From positions 15,262,820 through 15,326,819 of the forward strand of contig OX637352.1 of the NCBI GenBank assembly GCA_951799405.1: a stretch of DNA of 64,000 bases, given 5' to 3'. Position numbers and translations under genes: made by a program. Shown in pieces: positions 42,303 to 53,194 of this stretch. A model generated the notes under the pieces. It had not been told where the DNA came from, searched no databases, and was given only the letters and a program-made list of their open reading frames with translations. Position 1 is the first letter of the stretch. Every line of letters begins with the position of its first letter. The stretch comes from Agapetus fuscipes. Its lineage: Eukaryota > Arthropoda > Insecta > Trichoptera > Glossosomatidae.

Positions 42303-43107
42303 ATCTATAATCTAAGTTGCAAAGATATATTAACATTCAAAACTCATATCAAATACACACCCACAAACAGACACGTGATTACTTCAATTTGCTTGACAAA
42401 GTTCACTTGGTGAACTTTCATAATTTTATTATTGTTCTTGGCTGATCCCCTTGCTGCAAAAACTTTTACTTTTGCTTGATTTTTATTGATTTCGAAAATG
42501 TTATTTATTGTGTATTTTCCTTAACTTATAAGTTGGTATGCAGCTGACCACCCATGCTATAGAAAATAGTTCACTTTGCCAAAGTCACCCCTGTTTAAGG
42601 GAAGATCAGGAAGAGTTGCCGGGTGTATGTTCATTCGAGATTTGGGTTTTTAAGTTGAAGGTTCACATGCGGCATGTGCAAGCGCGAACTGATACGTGTC
42701 TGCTTGTGAGAAGTGAGAATGAATATAATGTGAATCCCCAATGTTACACATCTTTGAAACTTTGATCAGACTTTTGCTAATGTCGCGCCGTGTTTCAGGG
42801 AAAGGCGGCAGGAGTTGCAAGGTTTCATATTTTTACAAATATTGATTTTCAAAATATCAATATTCCTTGAGATATAGATTTGTATGAGGCTGACCACTCA
42901 TACTGTAAAAAGATGATTCACTTTGCCAATGTCACTCCTGTTTCAGGGAAAGTCTGCAAGAGTTGCAGCGCTTATGTTCATTTCAGATTGGGTTTTTATA
43001 TCGTAGGGCTACATGCGTACGGTTAGCGCAAAATTATATGTATTTGCTTGTGGGAATGCATTTAATATGAATCTTAAATGATGTATATCATTGCAACTTA
43101 GATATAC
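42303..43107. mobile_element. Cluster of (GATTA)n-tailed LINE 3' ends
   Basis: A minus-strand tail fragment lies at 42303-42385 and plus-strand copies at 42517-42768 and 42863-43107. All have the ACTTTGCCAA...CACCCCTGTTT core. Between the first two lies the perfect palindrome AAAGTTCAC-TTG-GTGAACTTT (42398-42418). Confidence 0.7.
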
Positions 43108-44083
43108 TTATCAAACTCTTTGATAGTACCAAAATCTATATATACCTTTTTATCCTAGATGACTATTTGGAACCCAAAATTTGTTTCTGGTCAGTGACTC
43201 TTTTTTTTTCAAGAAATATCCATGTTTAAATAAAAACAGACAATAAATTATAATTATATTATGTATTATGACTTACATTACTGAAAAACATTTAAAAAAA
43301 TGTAGTACGTTTATGGAAAATACAGTTTTATTTTTGTCAAATACCTTACCCTACAATTTCCTGGAACCACATTTTTTTCTTTAGGCTTAAATAAATTTAT
43401 CTGTATAAAAATCCTAAATAAACACAATTTTAAGTTTTTGTCCTCAGCCCACAGGTATAAAAATACCTTTCAAGACCAATAAAAAAAACTCACTACAGAA
43501 ATATTTCTTTTCAACATTTTGGAAAAACCCACCCCAATTTTTTTGCTTTCTTGTTCCTTGAAGTTTTAACTACCTGTGATAGAAATCTTGGCTCAGTAGT
43601 TTCCAGATTTATATAAATATTGAAGTTATCATGAAAGGTACATACATATTTTGTACTATAGAAGAGGAAGGAATGGTTTAAAAAAAATAGTCACAACTGA
43701 ACTCTAATCATCGGAGTTTCATTTCCCTTCAATCAGAGCTGGTGCTCCGGCACTCAACTTGAGTTGGTGCCGACATATGCATCACACATCAAGAGCCCTA
43801 CAATTTGTATATGTAAAAAAAGGCAATGTATGTAATTATAATCAAATGAATTAAAGTTTGGTAGATGAAAACAAATTTGTGTATTACTTAATACATTATT
43901 TATTAAAAACCAATATCAAGGTACAAACAGAAAAGAATAAAGAGGAAAACTTACAAGATCTTACATGAAAACACACAATAAAAAGTTGGTGGCATAGAGG
44001 AAGGTGATGGCCCACTGATAAGCTAATGGCCCCGTAGACAGTTATCCAGCAAATTATTATTATTATATACGCACTTGGAAACC
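43108..44083. other. AT-rich Harbinger interior, no gene seen
   Basis: Non-coding. A decayed SINE-A trace (CACACATCAAGAGCCCT) lies near 43783. Confidence 0.45.
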
Positions 44084-45262
44084 TCAAAGTTTTTGAATTA
44101 AAATGTCTATTTTTTCTAGCAGAGAATCTGCGCGCTGCATTTTCTCTTCATGGCGTTTTTGTGCCGGTGTAATCTCATCACCTTTCCTTTTTTTTGGCCG
44201 TGCACTCCGCTCCACATTTTCTTTATTGTACTCCCGGCTCGATGAAGCCAGAGCCACAGGCTCCATAAATGGCCGATCTCCCAGGAGATCCTGCATCACC
44301 TGGAAGTACGGCCATTCCTTCATATTATTTCCAGATTTTTTATTGTGATCTGACACTGACTTAAAGGTTTTCTTTAGGCCAGAATATTTCGATTGGCACT
44401 GGGGGCCTGTTACCTCATGGCCATGGGTTATGAGGATTCGGGAAATGCTATCCCATGCTCTTTTGCCAGAAATTTTCCCGCTCGAAAAGTCTCCCTCATA
44501 GCTCCGGTACGTCTCAATCAGTAGGAGGATAGCAGAATGTGTCCATCTATACAAGGATCCTACATCTTCCGCTGTGACCCTGTTCAATGCCAACGAACTT
44601 GTTGTAGCTGTTAATACAGCTGGCGCAGGATGGCACAGAAAGCCAGCTGGCAATGTGTCACCAACAGTTGCTGACATTGCTTCTTCCATAACTTTTCGTC
44701 TGAATTCAATATCTGTAAATAAAAATGATAAAATTATTCCCAGAATAAAATAACAAAATTCAAAACAAGATGGCTACCGTGTAAGCACCTTATGAATTTA
44801 AATTTAGATAGGACTTGGATTGAACTTGATTAATAGAATTTGAAAATACATGCATATAGCATAAGCTACGGGTGGTTATCAATAATATTCAATGAATTAT
44901 ATTTAAAAATAAAAAAATGGCATGTTTCATATTAAAACCAGGCAAACTCAACCAAAAAATTAGGTGAATTTGAGGCGTCAGAGTGGAGGCAATTTAACTC
45001 AAACTAAACACTGCATAAACGCAGTCAAAAATATGTTTGGCTTACAAATATATGTATTGTTAACACCATGTCATATTAATTTATTAAAAACTTCAATTTT
45101 CACAGACACATTTGTGCTGCATGTTTCAATAATCTAACTAAGCTACTTACCATATTCACACGTAGATGCATCTTGCTCCGACAAATCCACAGAAACGGAG
45201 TTCCCACAGTCATCTTTCAGCGTTAGAAGGACCTGGACAGTATTTTCGTCCATCACAACCAT
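44084..45262 (-). CDS. Harbinger-encoded Myb/SANT-like protein, two exons
   Basis: Exon 1 (45151-45262) encodes MVVMDENTVQVLLTLKDDCG and more, ending before GTAAGT. Exon 2 (44084-44712) starts after TTTACAG. Joined in phase they give about 246 residues. The trihelix Myb domain is near residues 75-165: RWTHSAILLLIETYRSYEGD, KRAWDSISRIL and GPQCQSKYSGLKKTFK. A basic segment (ARPKKRKGDE), likely a nuclear signal, and a C-terminal coiled coil follow. Such proteins bring PIF/Harbinger transposase to the nucleus and to the element ends. The gene is convergent with the transposase and lies inside the same terminal repeats. It is intact, although its transposase is broken. Confidence 0.85.
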
Positions 45263-45496
45263 TTACTTATAACGTCTGATTACTCAATGATCACAACTCT
45301 CGTATTTACCTGTCAGCTGTCAAATACGCCACTGCTGTGAAGTTAGGAACGCTTACGCCGACCCACCTTTGCAAAAAAGCGAAAATAGCGAACTGCCGAG
45401 GTGTCGTGCGTGACGTCATAGTTCATAATATTTGCTTACGATGAGCTCCCCGAACGGTGTGTGAGTGCTTGAAGCGCGCTCCCCGAACACGGCCTA

Positions 45497-46250
45497 GCTC
45501 TCTCACATGATGAGGCAGGTGGTTCCAGGCCAGAGGACACGCAAATGCAAATTCATGCTCTCCAAACATTGTGTTAAAACTCTTCTTATCAGTTTTTCAA
45601 TCGTTGATTTGGCTCTGGTATCAGCCAAGCGCAGTGTTAGGATGTTTTTGCCGAGGGTGACTGATTTGATTAGATCAGCGAGATATTTGGGAGATCAGCG
45701 AGGTATTTGGGTCTATGTCGGGGATGTCAAGGGATTATGTCGTGAGTGAGACAGAAATATCAACAATGTCTGACATTCCATAGAATTGCTACATCTATGG
45801 TAAAGAAGACAAACTGCAAAAGGCATATTTCCCAACAGAAGCTTCACTGGCTCCGTATCCCGGAGCGCATCCAGTTTGAAGTGTGTACGATGGTCCACAA
45901 AGCTCTTTTTGAAAAAACACCGGATATCTCGCTGATCGAACCAAAACCAGTCCTCCTCGGCCAAAAAAAATCCTAACACTGCACTCGGCTGAAACCGGAG
46001 CCAAATCAAAGATTGAAGAACCCATAAGAAGAGTTAACACAATGTTTGGAGAGCGTGCATTTGCAGTTGCTGGTCCTCTGGCCTGGAACCACCTGCCACA
46101 TCATGTGAGAGAGCTAGAGGACCATGGAAAGTTCCGGAATACACTGAAGACAAGCAAATTTCTGGCATCACATGAACAAGCGCCCTTGGAGTGATCACAT
46201 CACGAAACGGCGCTATAAAGAAATCATCAACTCATCATCATCATGATCAG
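45497..46250. mobile_element. Head-to-head pair of L2/CR1-like LINE 3' ends
   Basis: 45497-45725 is the reverse complement of LINE sequence that continues left of the Harbinger element. 45830-46250 is a forward copy reading KLHWLRIPERIQFEVCTMVH, FGERAFAVAGPLAWNHLP and LKTSKFLASH, with tail GCGCCCTTGGAG...AACGGCGCTATAAAG and TCATCA repeats. The two share the same 3' region, so they are two insertions or an inverted duplication. Confidence 0.7.
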
Positions 46251-46372
46251 GGAATATTCCCAACAAGTGTGCCAGGGCATGTACTGAGACGCACATGTCG
46301 GGTTGAAGTGAGACAAGGAGGTTAGGATGCGGTGGAAAGTGAGCTGCTAGATTTTGCTGGAAACAAATCCCA

Positions 46373-46736
46373 ACTCTTGACAACGTCCCCTTACCCAACC
46401 AAAATCACTTAAATCTTCTCGGTGTTTCTCTTTCATCAGAGCTGAAATATCAAGACGCCATCTCTTCTCAAACCACTTCGGTCTTCCGGCGACTAGGCGT
46501 ACTATACAGAGCTCGTAGACTTTTTACTTCAGCCCAACTGCTGGCTCTATATGAATCCCAAATCCGTCCAATTATAGAGTACAACAGCCATCTCTGGTCC
46601 GGTATACCAAAGAGACTGTGTGATCAACTTGATTCTGTGCAAAGAAGAGCGGTGAAGCTGATTGATGATTATACTCTCGCAGCCAACCTACATTCCCTCA
46701 AGCACAGGTGGTTTGGAATGCTCAGTCTCTTCTAAA
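46373..46736 (+). pseudogene. LINE RT thumb/C-terminal fragment
   Basis: The frame reads HLNLLGVSLSSELKYQDAIS, FRRLGVLYRARRLFTSAQLL, YESQIRPIIEYNSHLWSG, LDSVQRRAVKLIDD and SLKHRWFGMLSLF. This is the thumb and adjoining region of jockey/CR1-like RTs. The catalytic blocks are absent. Confidence 0.7.
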
Positions 46737-46740
46737 GGTC

Positions 46741-47190
46741 AACGTCAATGTCAACGATGATACCATGTTGAAAGCACCGGTTCCCATCAGATCACCGAAG
46801 TTAAGCAACATTGGGCGCGGATGCTACCTGGATGGGTTACCGCTCAGGTACACCGCGTGTCGTTGGCATCTTGGACTGGTCCGTAGTCCAGTGGCACCAC
46901 TCCGGACTCGTAAATGGAAGATTGTGGATTTGGATCCCGGCGGAGCACAAAAATATTTCATTTATATTTTCAAATATGCTCTTCGCTGGGTTGAAAAAAT
47001 TCATAAAGCCTTTACCAAAGACCGGTCACTAAAAAGGTCCATCCAGCCTTTACAGCAACTGGGTCTTGCTTGAGTATTGGCGCTTTGTAGCGACAACCAA
47101 GCTCGTACACCTCTGCGGCACTACAACAAGTATCATAGACCCCTAGAGTCTCTAGAATCTAGGGAGTCTCCCACACAGCATTTCTTAAAA
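46741..47190 (+). mobile_element. SINE-A, full 5S + tRNA head, tail type 3
   Basis: 46745-46868 is a nearly full-length 5S-rRNA-like segment (GTTAAGCAACATTGGGCGCG, GGATGGGTTACCGCTCAGG). The tRNA-like unit (GTCCGTAGTCCAGTGG) follows, then the body. From about 47105 there is a different 3' module: ACCTCTGCGGCACTACAA, then GAGTCTCTAGAATCTAGGGA and GTCTCCC, with a poly-A tail. The 63.29-63.60 kb copy has the same module. Confidence 0.85.
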
Positions 47191-47222
47191 AAAAAAAAAA
47201 AGTAAAATAATGTAATTCTCAC

Positions 47223-47469
47223 CTGTATACCCCTCGATCTTGATTCTCTCTTCAAGTCCGCGGCATTCCTTCATCAAGCCATCAGGTGGAGGGGCAGAGT
47301 CCTCATTCTTCACATTATCCACTGCAGAGTCCTCAGCTTCCCATTCTATATCAATTTCCACCGGCTCTTGCTTCACACTGATCCCCTCAATGTATATTTG
47401 TCCATCTTCGTGTAGTTGTGCATCCACAAACTCCGCGTCCACCTGCTCTACCTTCACAACAATGTCCAT
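47223..47469 (-). CDS. Zinc-finger gene B, first coding exon (acidic)
   Basis: It starts MDIVVKVEQVDAEFVDAQ and ends before CAG|GTGAGA in phase 1, matching the finger exon at 35727-37423. The 82 residues are acidic with SUMO-like VKQEP and VKNED motifs and a conserved block DSAPPPDGLMKECRGL shared with gene A. No known domain is recognised. It may be a short regulatory region. An in-frame Met lies upstream (MCKRYVT), but the MDIVV start matches gene A. Confidence 0.75.
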
Positions 47470-47720
47470 CGTGACGTATCGCTTGCACAAAACAAACCAA
47501 CCACAGTGCCTCCCGTAACTTTGACTGTAAATCTACACAAATAAAATCAAATTCTTTCAAAAAACAACAGTTTAGGTGAACAGAAAACCATGCGTTTTTT
47601 TCAACGTAAAACAACGCTAACGCCGAGGGACGCCATTACAGATCTTTTCTAGAACTTTGAAAGAGCCGTGACGTAAGATCCGGTTCATTATTTATGGTCA
47701 CTTCTTGGTAGGTATGGACT
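47470..47720 (-). promoter_or_regulatory. Probable promoter/leader of zinc-finger gene B
   Basis: Upstream of exon 1, the sequence shares with the equivalent place before gene A (56.04-56.11 kb) the blocks AGAGCCGT and AAGATCCGGTTCA at similar spacing. Conservation across the duplication suggests promoter elements. No TATA box was identified. Confidence 0.4.
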
Positions 47721-47930
47721 CCTCACATTTAAAAACAATATTCCTCGGCTGTGTGACGAAACCCATGTTCGGGATCCAAATCGGGATTTATTTTTATTTT
47801 ACAGAATTAATTTTTACAGCGACTTATTGGGATATGAAATAAATCATGACCTCGCCTCCAATAGTTTAGGTACAAAAAACCTGAAACCCTCCAATAGGGT
47901 GGGACTGTCTATTCAATCATTGATGACCTT

Positions 47931-48066
47931 ATGAGTGAGCACCATGAGGCTCTTCAAGCTCTTGAATCCGGTTTCCACCTTGACATTGTCTGCCTACCTT
48001 ATCTTGGAATGTCAGAGTTGTCTACCACCGGAGGAGGCACCCAGTGTGTCTTTCAGGCAAAAATAT
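47931..48066 (+). repeat. 136-bp target duplication, left copy
   Basis: ATGAGTGAGCACCATGAGGC and the following bases recur at 48674-48809 with about 4-5 differences. The two copies directly border the LINE at 48067-48673. The frame reads ALQALESGFHLDIVC, then STTGGGTQCVFQAKI, of unknown origin. Confidence 0.85.
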
Positions 48067-48673
48067 TTTTTAAGATGGTTTGGGCATATGGAGAGAATGA
48101 ATGAGGAAAGACTGACGAAGAAAGTATATGTTGGTAGAATAGATGGATGTCGTGGTAGAGGAAGACCGAGAAAGGTATGGATGGACCAAATATCCGAAAT
48201 TGCAAATGAATGGAATATCCAGAGTCATAATAAAAGAAGAGCTTGTACGAAGAAGGTTATGACTCTGGAGGAAATGAAAGAAGTATGTAAGGATAGAAAG
48301 AAATGGCGGTTGATCTGTAATGTTGGCGGCTGGGGTTTGGTAAAGTAAAATTGGTTTTATGATTTAGTTTTTTGTCCATGTACTTATATATTGTTATTTA
48401 TTGATTTAAAAAAAATGTAATTTGTCATGTATGTTCCTTGACTTATAGGTTGTTATGCGGCTGACCACCCATACTGTAAAAAATTGGTTCACTTTGCCAA
48501 TGTCACCCCTGTTTCAGGGAAGGACGGCAAGAGTTGCAAGGCTTATGTTCGGTTTTTTATATTGTAGGTCCACTGCGGCATGTGTTAGCGCGAAATTATA
48601 CATATCTGCTTGTGGGAATGCATTTAATATAAATCTTAAATGATATATATCTTTGCAGCTTAGATTAGATTAG
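48067..48673 (+). mobile_element. (GATTA)n-tailed LINE, 5'-truncated, RTE-like C-terminus
   Basis: The frame gives LRWFGHMERMNEERLTKKVY, GRGRPRKVWMDQISEIANEW and DRKKWRLICNVGG, then a stop at about 48348. The 3' untranslated repeat starts at about 48436 and ends in TTAGATTAGATTAG. This copy proves that the dispersed repeat is the LINE 3' end. It is flanked by the 136-bp duplication. Confidence 0.85.
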
Positions 48674-48809
48674 ATGAGTGAGCACCAAGAGGCTCTTCAA
48701 GCTCTTGAATCCGGTTTCCACCTTGACATTGTCTGCCCACCTTATCTTGGAATGTACGAGTTGTCTACCACCGGAGGAGGCACCCAGTGTGTCTTTCAGG
48801 CAAAAATAT
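48674..48809 (+). repeat. 136-bp target duplication, right copy
   Basis: Right-hand partner of 47931-48066. It ends in GGCAAAAATAT and continues into unique sequence with a G-run of 18 at about 48845-48862. Confidence 0.85.
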
Positions 48810-49620
48810 ATGAGTATTCTGTTATATGTAAATTTGGACATTCCGGGGGGGGGGGGGGGGGCAGTAGGGAATAGTACCTGAAAGAAACACTGCAGGCACC
48901 ATCCAAAACATTTCTTATCCTGAAGTTTTTTTGATTTCATTACTGGATGATGTTTGACTCTTTAAATATGGAATTCAGCTCCCTGTTGGTACAGCCTTCA
49001 GGTTACCCTAATAGGGTGATTTCACATTTTATTATTCATTTCATAAAATGACACACTACTTAGTTTTTAAACTACAGCTCTGTAAAATTCACTCATTTTC
49101 GATTTCCGCTAAAACAGCTCATTTTTTTTTATTTAGGCGGATGTGACATCAATGGATTTCACGATGTATGGAGTGTACCGTTAGGTCTTCTAAGACCGAC
49201 GGATCCATCTACGTAATTTTGACGTCACAGCATGTTTCTTCCCACTGCGATTTGGTGGTTTTCAAATTCTCAACATTTTATTTTTGAAAATTATCAATGA
49301 TATCTTTATTTTTACCATATAAAAAATATATGGTTGTGATCCTTGAAATGTACTCTACACAACCATAGTACTTTAAACCGTTTTCCCCTCCACTGCAATT
49401 ACCCTATTACAGTGCACCCTCACAGCTATCAACATGCTGGGAGGAACTCTATTGTTAGTTTTTTAAATCTTAAATGACACTCAAAAATATCTATATTAGA
49501 CTTATTTAAGAGCTTTATATTCTACTTTATAGCAAGATATATTATTGAGACACCTTACCTATAAATAATATATAATTAAAAGTTAATTATATATTAATTA
49601 AGTTAATTATAATCAAGATC
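48810..49620. other. No gene seen
   Basis: Non-coding and AT-rich apart from the G-run. It has no recognised repeat before the SINE tail. Confidence 0.5.
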
Positions 49621-49690
49621 AGAGGGCTCTTGAGGTGTGATACACACAAAAACAGCGCTCACCAAATAAATCATCCTAATATTATTTTAT
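49621..49690 (+). mobile_element. SINE-A tail fragment
   Basis: AGAGGGCTCTTGAGGTGTG...AACAGCGCTCACC plus AATAAATC and ATTATT: only the LINE-derived 3' module, about 70 bp, as from an extremely 5'-truncated insertion. Confidence 0.75.
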
Positions 49691-49699
49691 TATTATAAA

Positions 49700-50032
49700 C
49701 GCAACGCAAACACAACTAAGCTACACATATAGTCTAACTTCTTGCCGCGTTATCCCCGAAGGGGTCGCATGTGGCGAGTTGAACCAATTTATTTTTACAG
49801 GTAAGGGGGCCGGCCTTACGACAACCACTTCAGTTGAAGTGGTGGTTTCCCAGCTCCCGAGAGAACTGGTACTCATTTCTTGTGAAGGCTGAGTAAACCT
49901 TGCCGGTATTTTATTTTGAGGTTTGAAATAAACACCGAAACGGGAAATCATTTCTGACACCCTCGGTGGGATTCGAACCCGAGCTCACGGCATGGAATGC
50001 AAGCACTCTACCAACTGAGCTATCGACCGGAC
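49700..50032 (-). mobile_element. SINE-B, reverse, full length
   Basis: The minus strand starts at about 50032 with GTCGATAGCTCAGTTGGTAG and B-box GGTTCGAATCCCACC. Its end is GTAGCTTAGTTGTGTTTGCG. It closely matches the copy at 2.07 kb. Confidence 0.85.
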
Positions 50033-50329
50033 TAAGATATTCTCTCGATTATCTCAAGGCATCATTCTTGGCCTCCCAAATCCGGCTCTGCTGGATAACA
50101 AGAAACAAGGTGGTCTCAACCTTTCTTTGATGAGCCAGTCTCTCGGATAAAGAGTACCAACTGGGTCGATTCCACCCGAAGCTTGCCTATGTGCAGAGCA
50201 GTGCAAATTATTATACGAGTTTAATTCATACCGTAACCTTGCTTGTATGTCAATTTGCTCGTATCTCAAAGCAATATTCTCCATTGAAATGCCATTAATC
50301 CGTTCCAGCCCCAAAAATTCTACACCCAA

Positions 50330-50889
50330 TTGTTTTTGTTACGTGTTTTTGAACAAGAAAAAAATGTCTTTATACTGTACTGTACTGTATCCTGCCGCCG
50401 TTCCACTAGGGGTGGCCGGTACCTCCGCAGATGCGCCTCCACTTTTTTGTCCTTAAAAACCACTTTCATTTCCTCAATATTCATCACCTTTTTCATACAT
50501 ACTCTTCTCTTATTCTCACTCTGCAAGTTCCATTCTTTCGCAATCTCACCTATTTGGTCTAACCATTCTTTCCTCGGCCTTCCCCTTCCGCGCTTTCCTC
50601 TGACATTTCCTTTGTACACTTTCTTCGTTAGCCGTTCATCATCCATTCTTTCGAGATGTCCGAACCATCTCATTGTACTTTTTTGTACTTTCATTCTCAT
50701 ATTCTCTTTTATACCACACTCGTTCATCACCCAATCATTACGTACTCTATCATTCAGTGTCTTTTCAGCCATTGCTCTCAGGTAAGCCATTTCAACCGTA
50801 CATACTTTATAATGACAAATATTATATAAAAACACAATAAAAGTTAATGTAAAGCAAAAAAAACAGTTTATTATAAAGTGTACATACAT
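50330..50889 (-). pseudogene. RTE-like LINE ORF C-terminus, distinct subfamily with (TACTG)n tail
   Basis: The minus frame reads LNDRVRNDWVMNECGIKENM, MRWFGHLERMDDERLTKKVY, KRGRGRPRKEWLDQIGEIAK and VEAHLRRYRPPL. It is followed by TACTGTACTGTACTG repeats on the + strand (about 50372-50388). It is homologous to the (GATTA)n family but with a different 3' end. Confidence 0.75.
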
Positions 50890-51600
50890 AGGTATTTACA
50901 TATATGTATTTTGGTCACTTAAATGCAACTTACACCCAACTTATATGCTACTGTATGCTTTATTTTAGTCACTGCTTTTCTTTTCAGTGGTCTTTGCCTT
51001 TTTCGCCGGATTTAAACAAAAAGTCCAAGGAGGTTTGTTTCTTCCTCACTTTCAGAATTCTGCGGAAATGAGTGAAGCAAGTGTCATTAAATAGCTCCGA
51101 TGAATAACCAGTTGCAACTTTTTCGTGGTGTTTCTTTTCCACAACTTTTCTATTCCTCGTATCTCAAAATAAAACTTCACTCGCTCGACAGCTCCGTTCT
51201 CAAATAGCTCGCAAATTAGGGCACTCATATCTCGAGGTATTTCTGTACTTGTATTTTTTAAACCCATTCAGACACCACTGACTACGAGTGGAGAAACTGA
51301 TGGTGTCTATTTTAGGTACGTCTGTCCTCAAGGGGTGAGTTGACGACGGATAAAATACAGTTTTAAATCAAAAATTAAGATTGCAATAAAATTTAAAGTA
51401 GAATGAACTCAGCATATCAATTGACATAGACAAAATTGTGACAATGATTGTTGTCCCATACAAGTGTGACGTTTGCCCTCCGATAAAAGCATTCTGAATT
51501 CAAGTCAATTAAAAGTTGTTGAATTATTCAAGTGACGGCAAGAAAACGGTTAATTCTCTGTACGCTTAAATTGATGATTTTAATTGAATTTGCAATCAAA
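50890..51600. other. No gene seen
   Basis: 3' flank of zinc-finger gene A. No frame is supported in this stretch. Confidence 0.5.
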
Positions 51601-51604
51601 GTGA

Positions 51605-51710
51605 TCACAAAAAAATATTAAAGTTAATAGGAGTGTTTTAATTTGTGTACTTTTAAGCTACTTGATTGAATTGATTTAAAGTCACACTGATCACAAGCAA
51701 ATGGTTCATG
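51605..51710 (-). pseudogene. Out-of-frame last finger of zinc-finger gene A
   Basis: Immediately after the stop of gene A, a frame offset by one base reads HEPFACDQCDFKSIQSSS, then LKVHKLKHSY and a stop. It is a complete finger closely matching the last finger of gene B. One extra base at about 51712-51716 put it out of frame. Confidence 0.7.
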
Positions 51711-52976
51711 CACAGTGTATCAATGTGTGCTCTTTCAAGGTGTTTGAATATTTTGTCTTGTAATCACACTGATCGCAAGTGAATGGTTTAAAATCAGAGT
51801 GGACTATTTGATGACGTTTTAACAGAGGTAATTTATAAGTTTTATAATCACACTGATCACACGTAAGCTCATGAGCCGAGTGAACTAACATGTGAGATTT
51901 CAAAGTACTTAACCTTATGCTTTTATAATCACAAGAAATACAAGAAAATGTTTTTTTATCAGAGTGTTTTAATTTATGATGTTTTAAATAATCTTTTCGT
52001 GGTGTTTCATAATCACACTGATTACAAACAAACCTTTTATGGTTAGAGTGCTTTAATTTGTGCCTTTTTAAATTGGTCGATCGACTTGATATAAAATCAC
52101 ATTGATCGCAAGAAAATTGCTTACGTTTCGAATGTGTTAATTTGTGAACTCGCAAGTTGCTCCAGTTATTGGTTTTAAAGTTACACTGATCACAAGCACA
52201 TGGTTTAGGCTCAGTGTGGGTTAATTTGTGAACTTTTAAGCCACGTACCAGCTTACATTTAAAATCACACTGATCACAAGCAAATTGTTTATGCTCAGAG
52301 TGTGTAAGCAGGTGAGCTTTCAAATTACCCAAGCGTTTAGTTATGTAATCACACTGATCACAAGCAAATGGTTTATGCTCAGAGTGTGTCAATTTGTGCT
52401 GTTTCAAATTGATTGATCGTTTACATTTATAATCACACTGATGACAAGCAAACGGTTTGTGTTCAGAGTGTGTTAATTTGTGTTTTTTTAATATACTTGG
52501 TTGATAAGCCTTGTAATCACACTGATCACAAGCAAAGGCTTTATGTTCTGTGTGTTTTAATTTGTGAGTTTGCAAAGCCCCTAATTGTGTTGATTTATAA
52601 TCACACAGATCACAAGCAAATGGTTTGTGCCCAGTGTGTGTTAATTTGTGTCGTTTCAAATTGCATGATTGATTACTTTTATAATCACACTGATCACATG
52701 CAAATGGCCTATAATCAGCGTGTGATAATTTGTGTGTTTTTAATGCTCTTGCTTGATGAGCCTTGTAATCACACTGATCACAAGCAAAGGATTTAACTTT
52801 GGAGTTAATTATTTTTTTAGCATTGGTCTTTTTCATTGATCCAGAAGCACATTTGTATGTTTCCTTGCAGCAACTGAACATCTGATGGATCCTCAGGAGT
52901 TTTCCTTCATTGACTTTGTAGCTGCAGGCATGGCACACATGATCCACCTTGACTGAGTCCCTCTCACAACTGTCAG
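51706..52976 (-). CDS. C2H2 zinc-finger gene A, terminal exon (13 fingers, truncated)
   Basis: It opens after TTTACAG at 52977 with SCERDSVKVDHVCHACSYK, identical in layout to gene B. Thirteen C2H2 fingers follow (FACDQCDYKAHQARALKTH and onwards), then the premature end TLIHCA. With exon 1 at 55606-55861 the protein is about 508 residues. Probably a nuclear DNA-binding protein. Finger contact residues differ from gene B, so targets probably diverged. A single-base insertion removed a 14th finger. Confidence 0.85.
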
Positions 52977-53194
52977 CTGTAAATATAACATTGCTAATTA
53001 GCTTTTTTCACATCAAATTCAAACAACTGACAATGAGTTTGAGAATGGCAGTACATAATGGCACATGGTAACTGACATTGATACATGGAAGTGAGGCATG
53101 GACAAGGAGTAAGGTATGCAAGGTGGAATTTAGGATTTGAGAAGTGTGACAGAAAAATAGCCCCGAGGCCTGGATTTCAGCCAGAATGAGCAAA

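Larger units (their letters stand above)
37683..45493 (+). mobile_element. PIF/Harbinger transposon, 7.8 kb with nested insertions, CTA target duplication
   Basis: The left end is GGGGCGTGTTCGGGGAGC; the right end in reverse is GCCGTGTTCGGGGAGC. CTA flanks both sides (37680-37682 and 45494-45496). The uninterrupted LINE target, visible at 46105-46120, has one CTA, confirming a 3-bp duplication. It contains a transposase gene on the plus strand and a Myb-like gene on the minus strand. LINE copies and two Penelope-like elements have inserted inside. The subterminal motif GTTCGGGGAGCTCAT recurs at both ends. Confidence 0.9.

Noticed and set aside
46745..46868. 5S rRNA gene
   Set aside because: Close to 5S rRNA in sequence, but it has diverged and is fused directly to a tRNA-like unit, with the same fusion at 28.2 and 61.9 kb. 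It is the first module of a SINE.
52413..52796. Plus-strand frame rich in NHTDHKQ repeats
   Set aside because: Mirror of the zinc-finger exon; the repeats follow the finger period.
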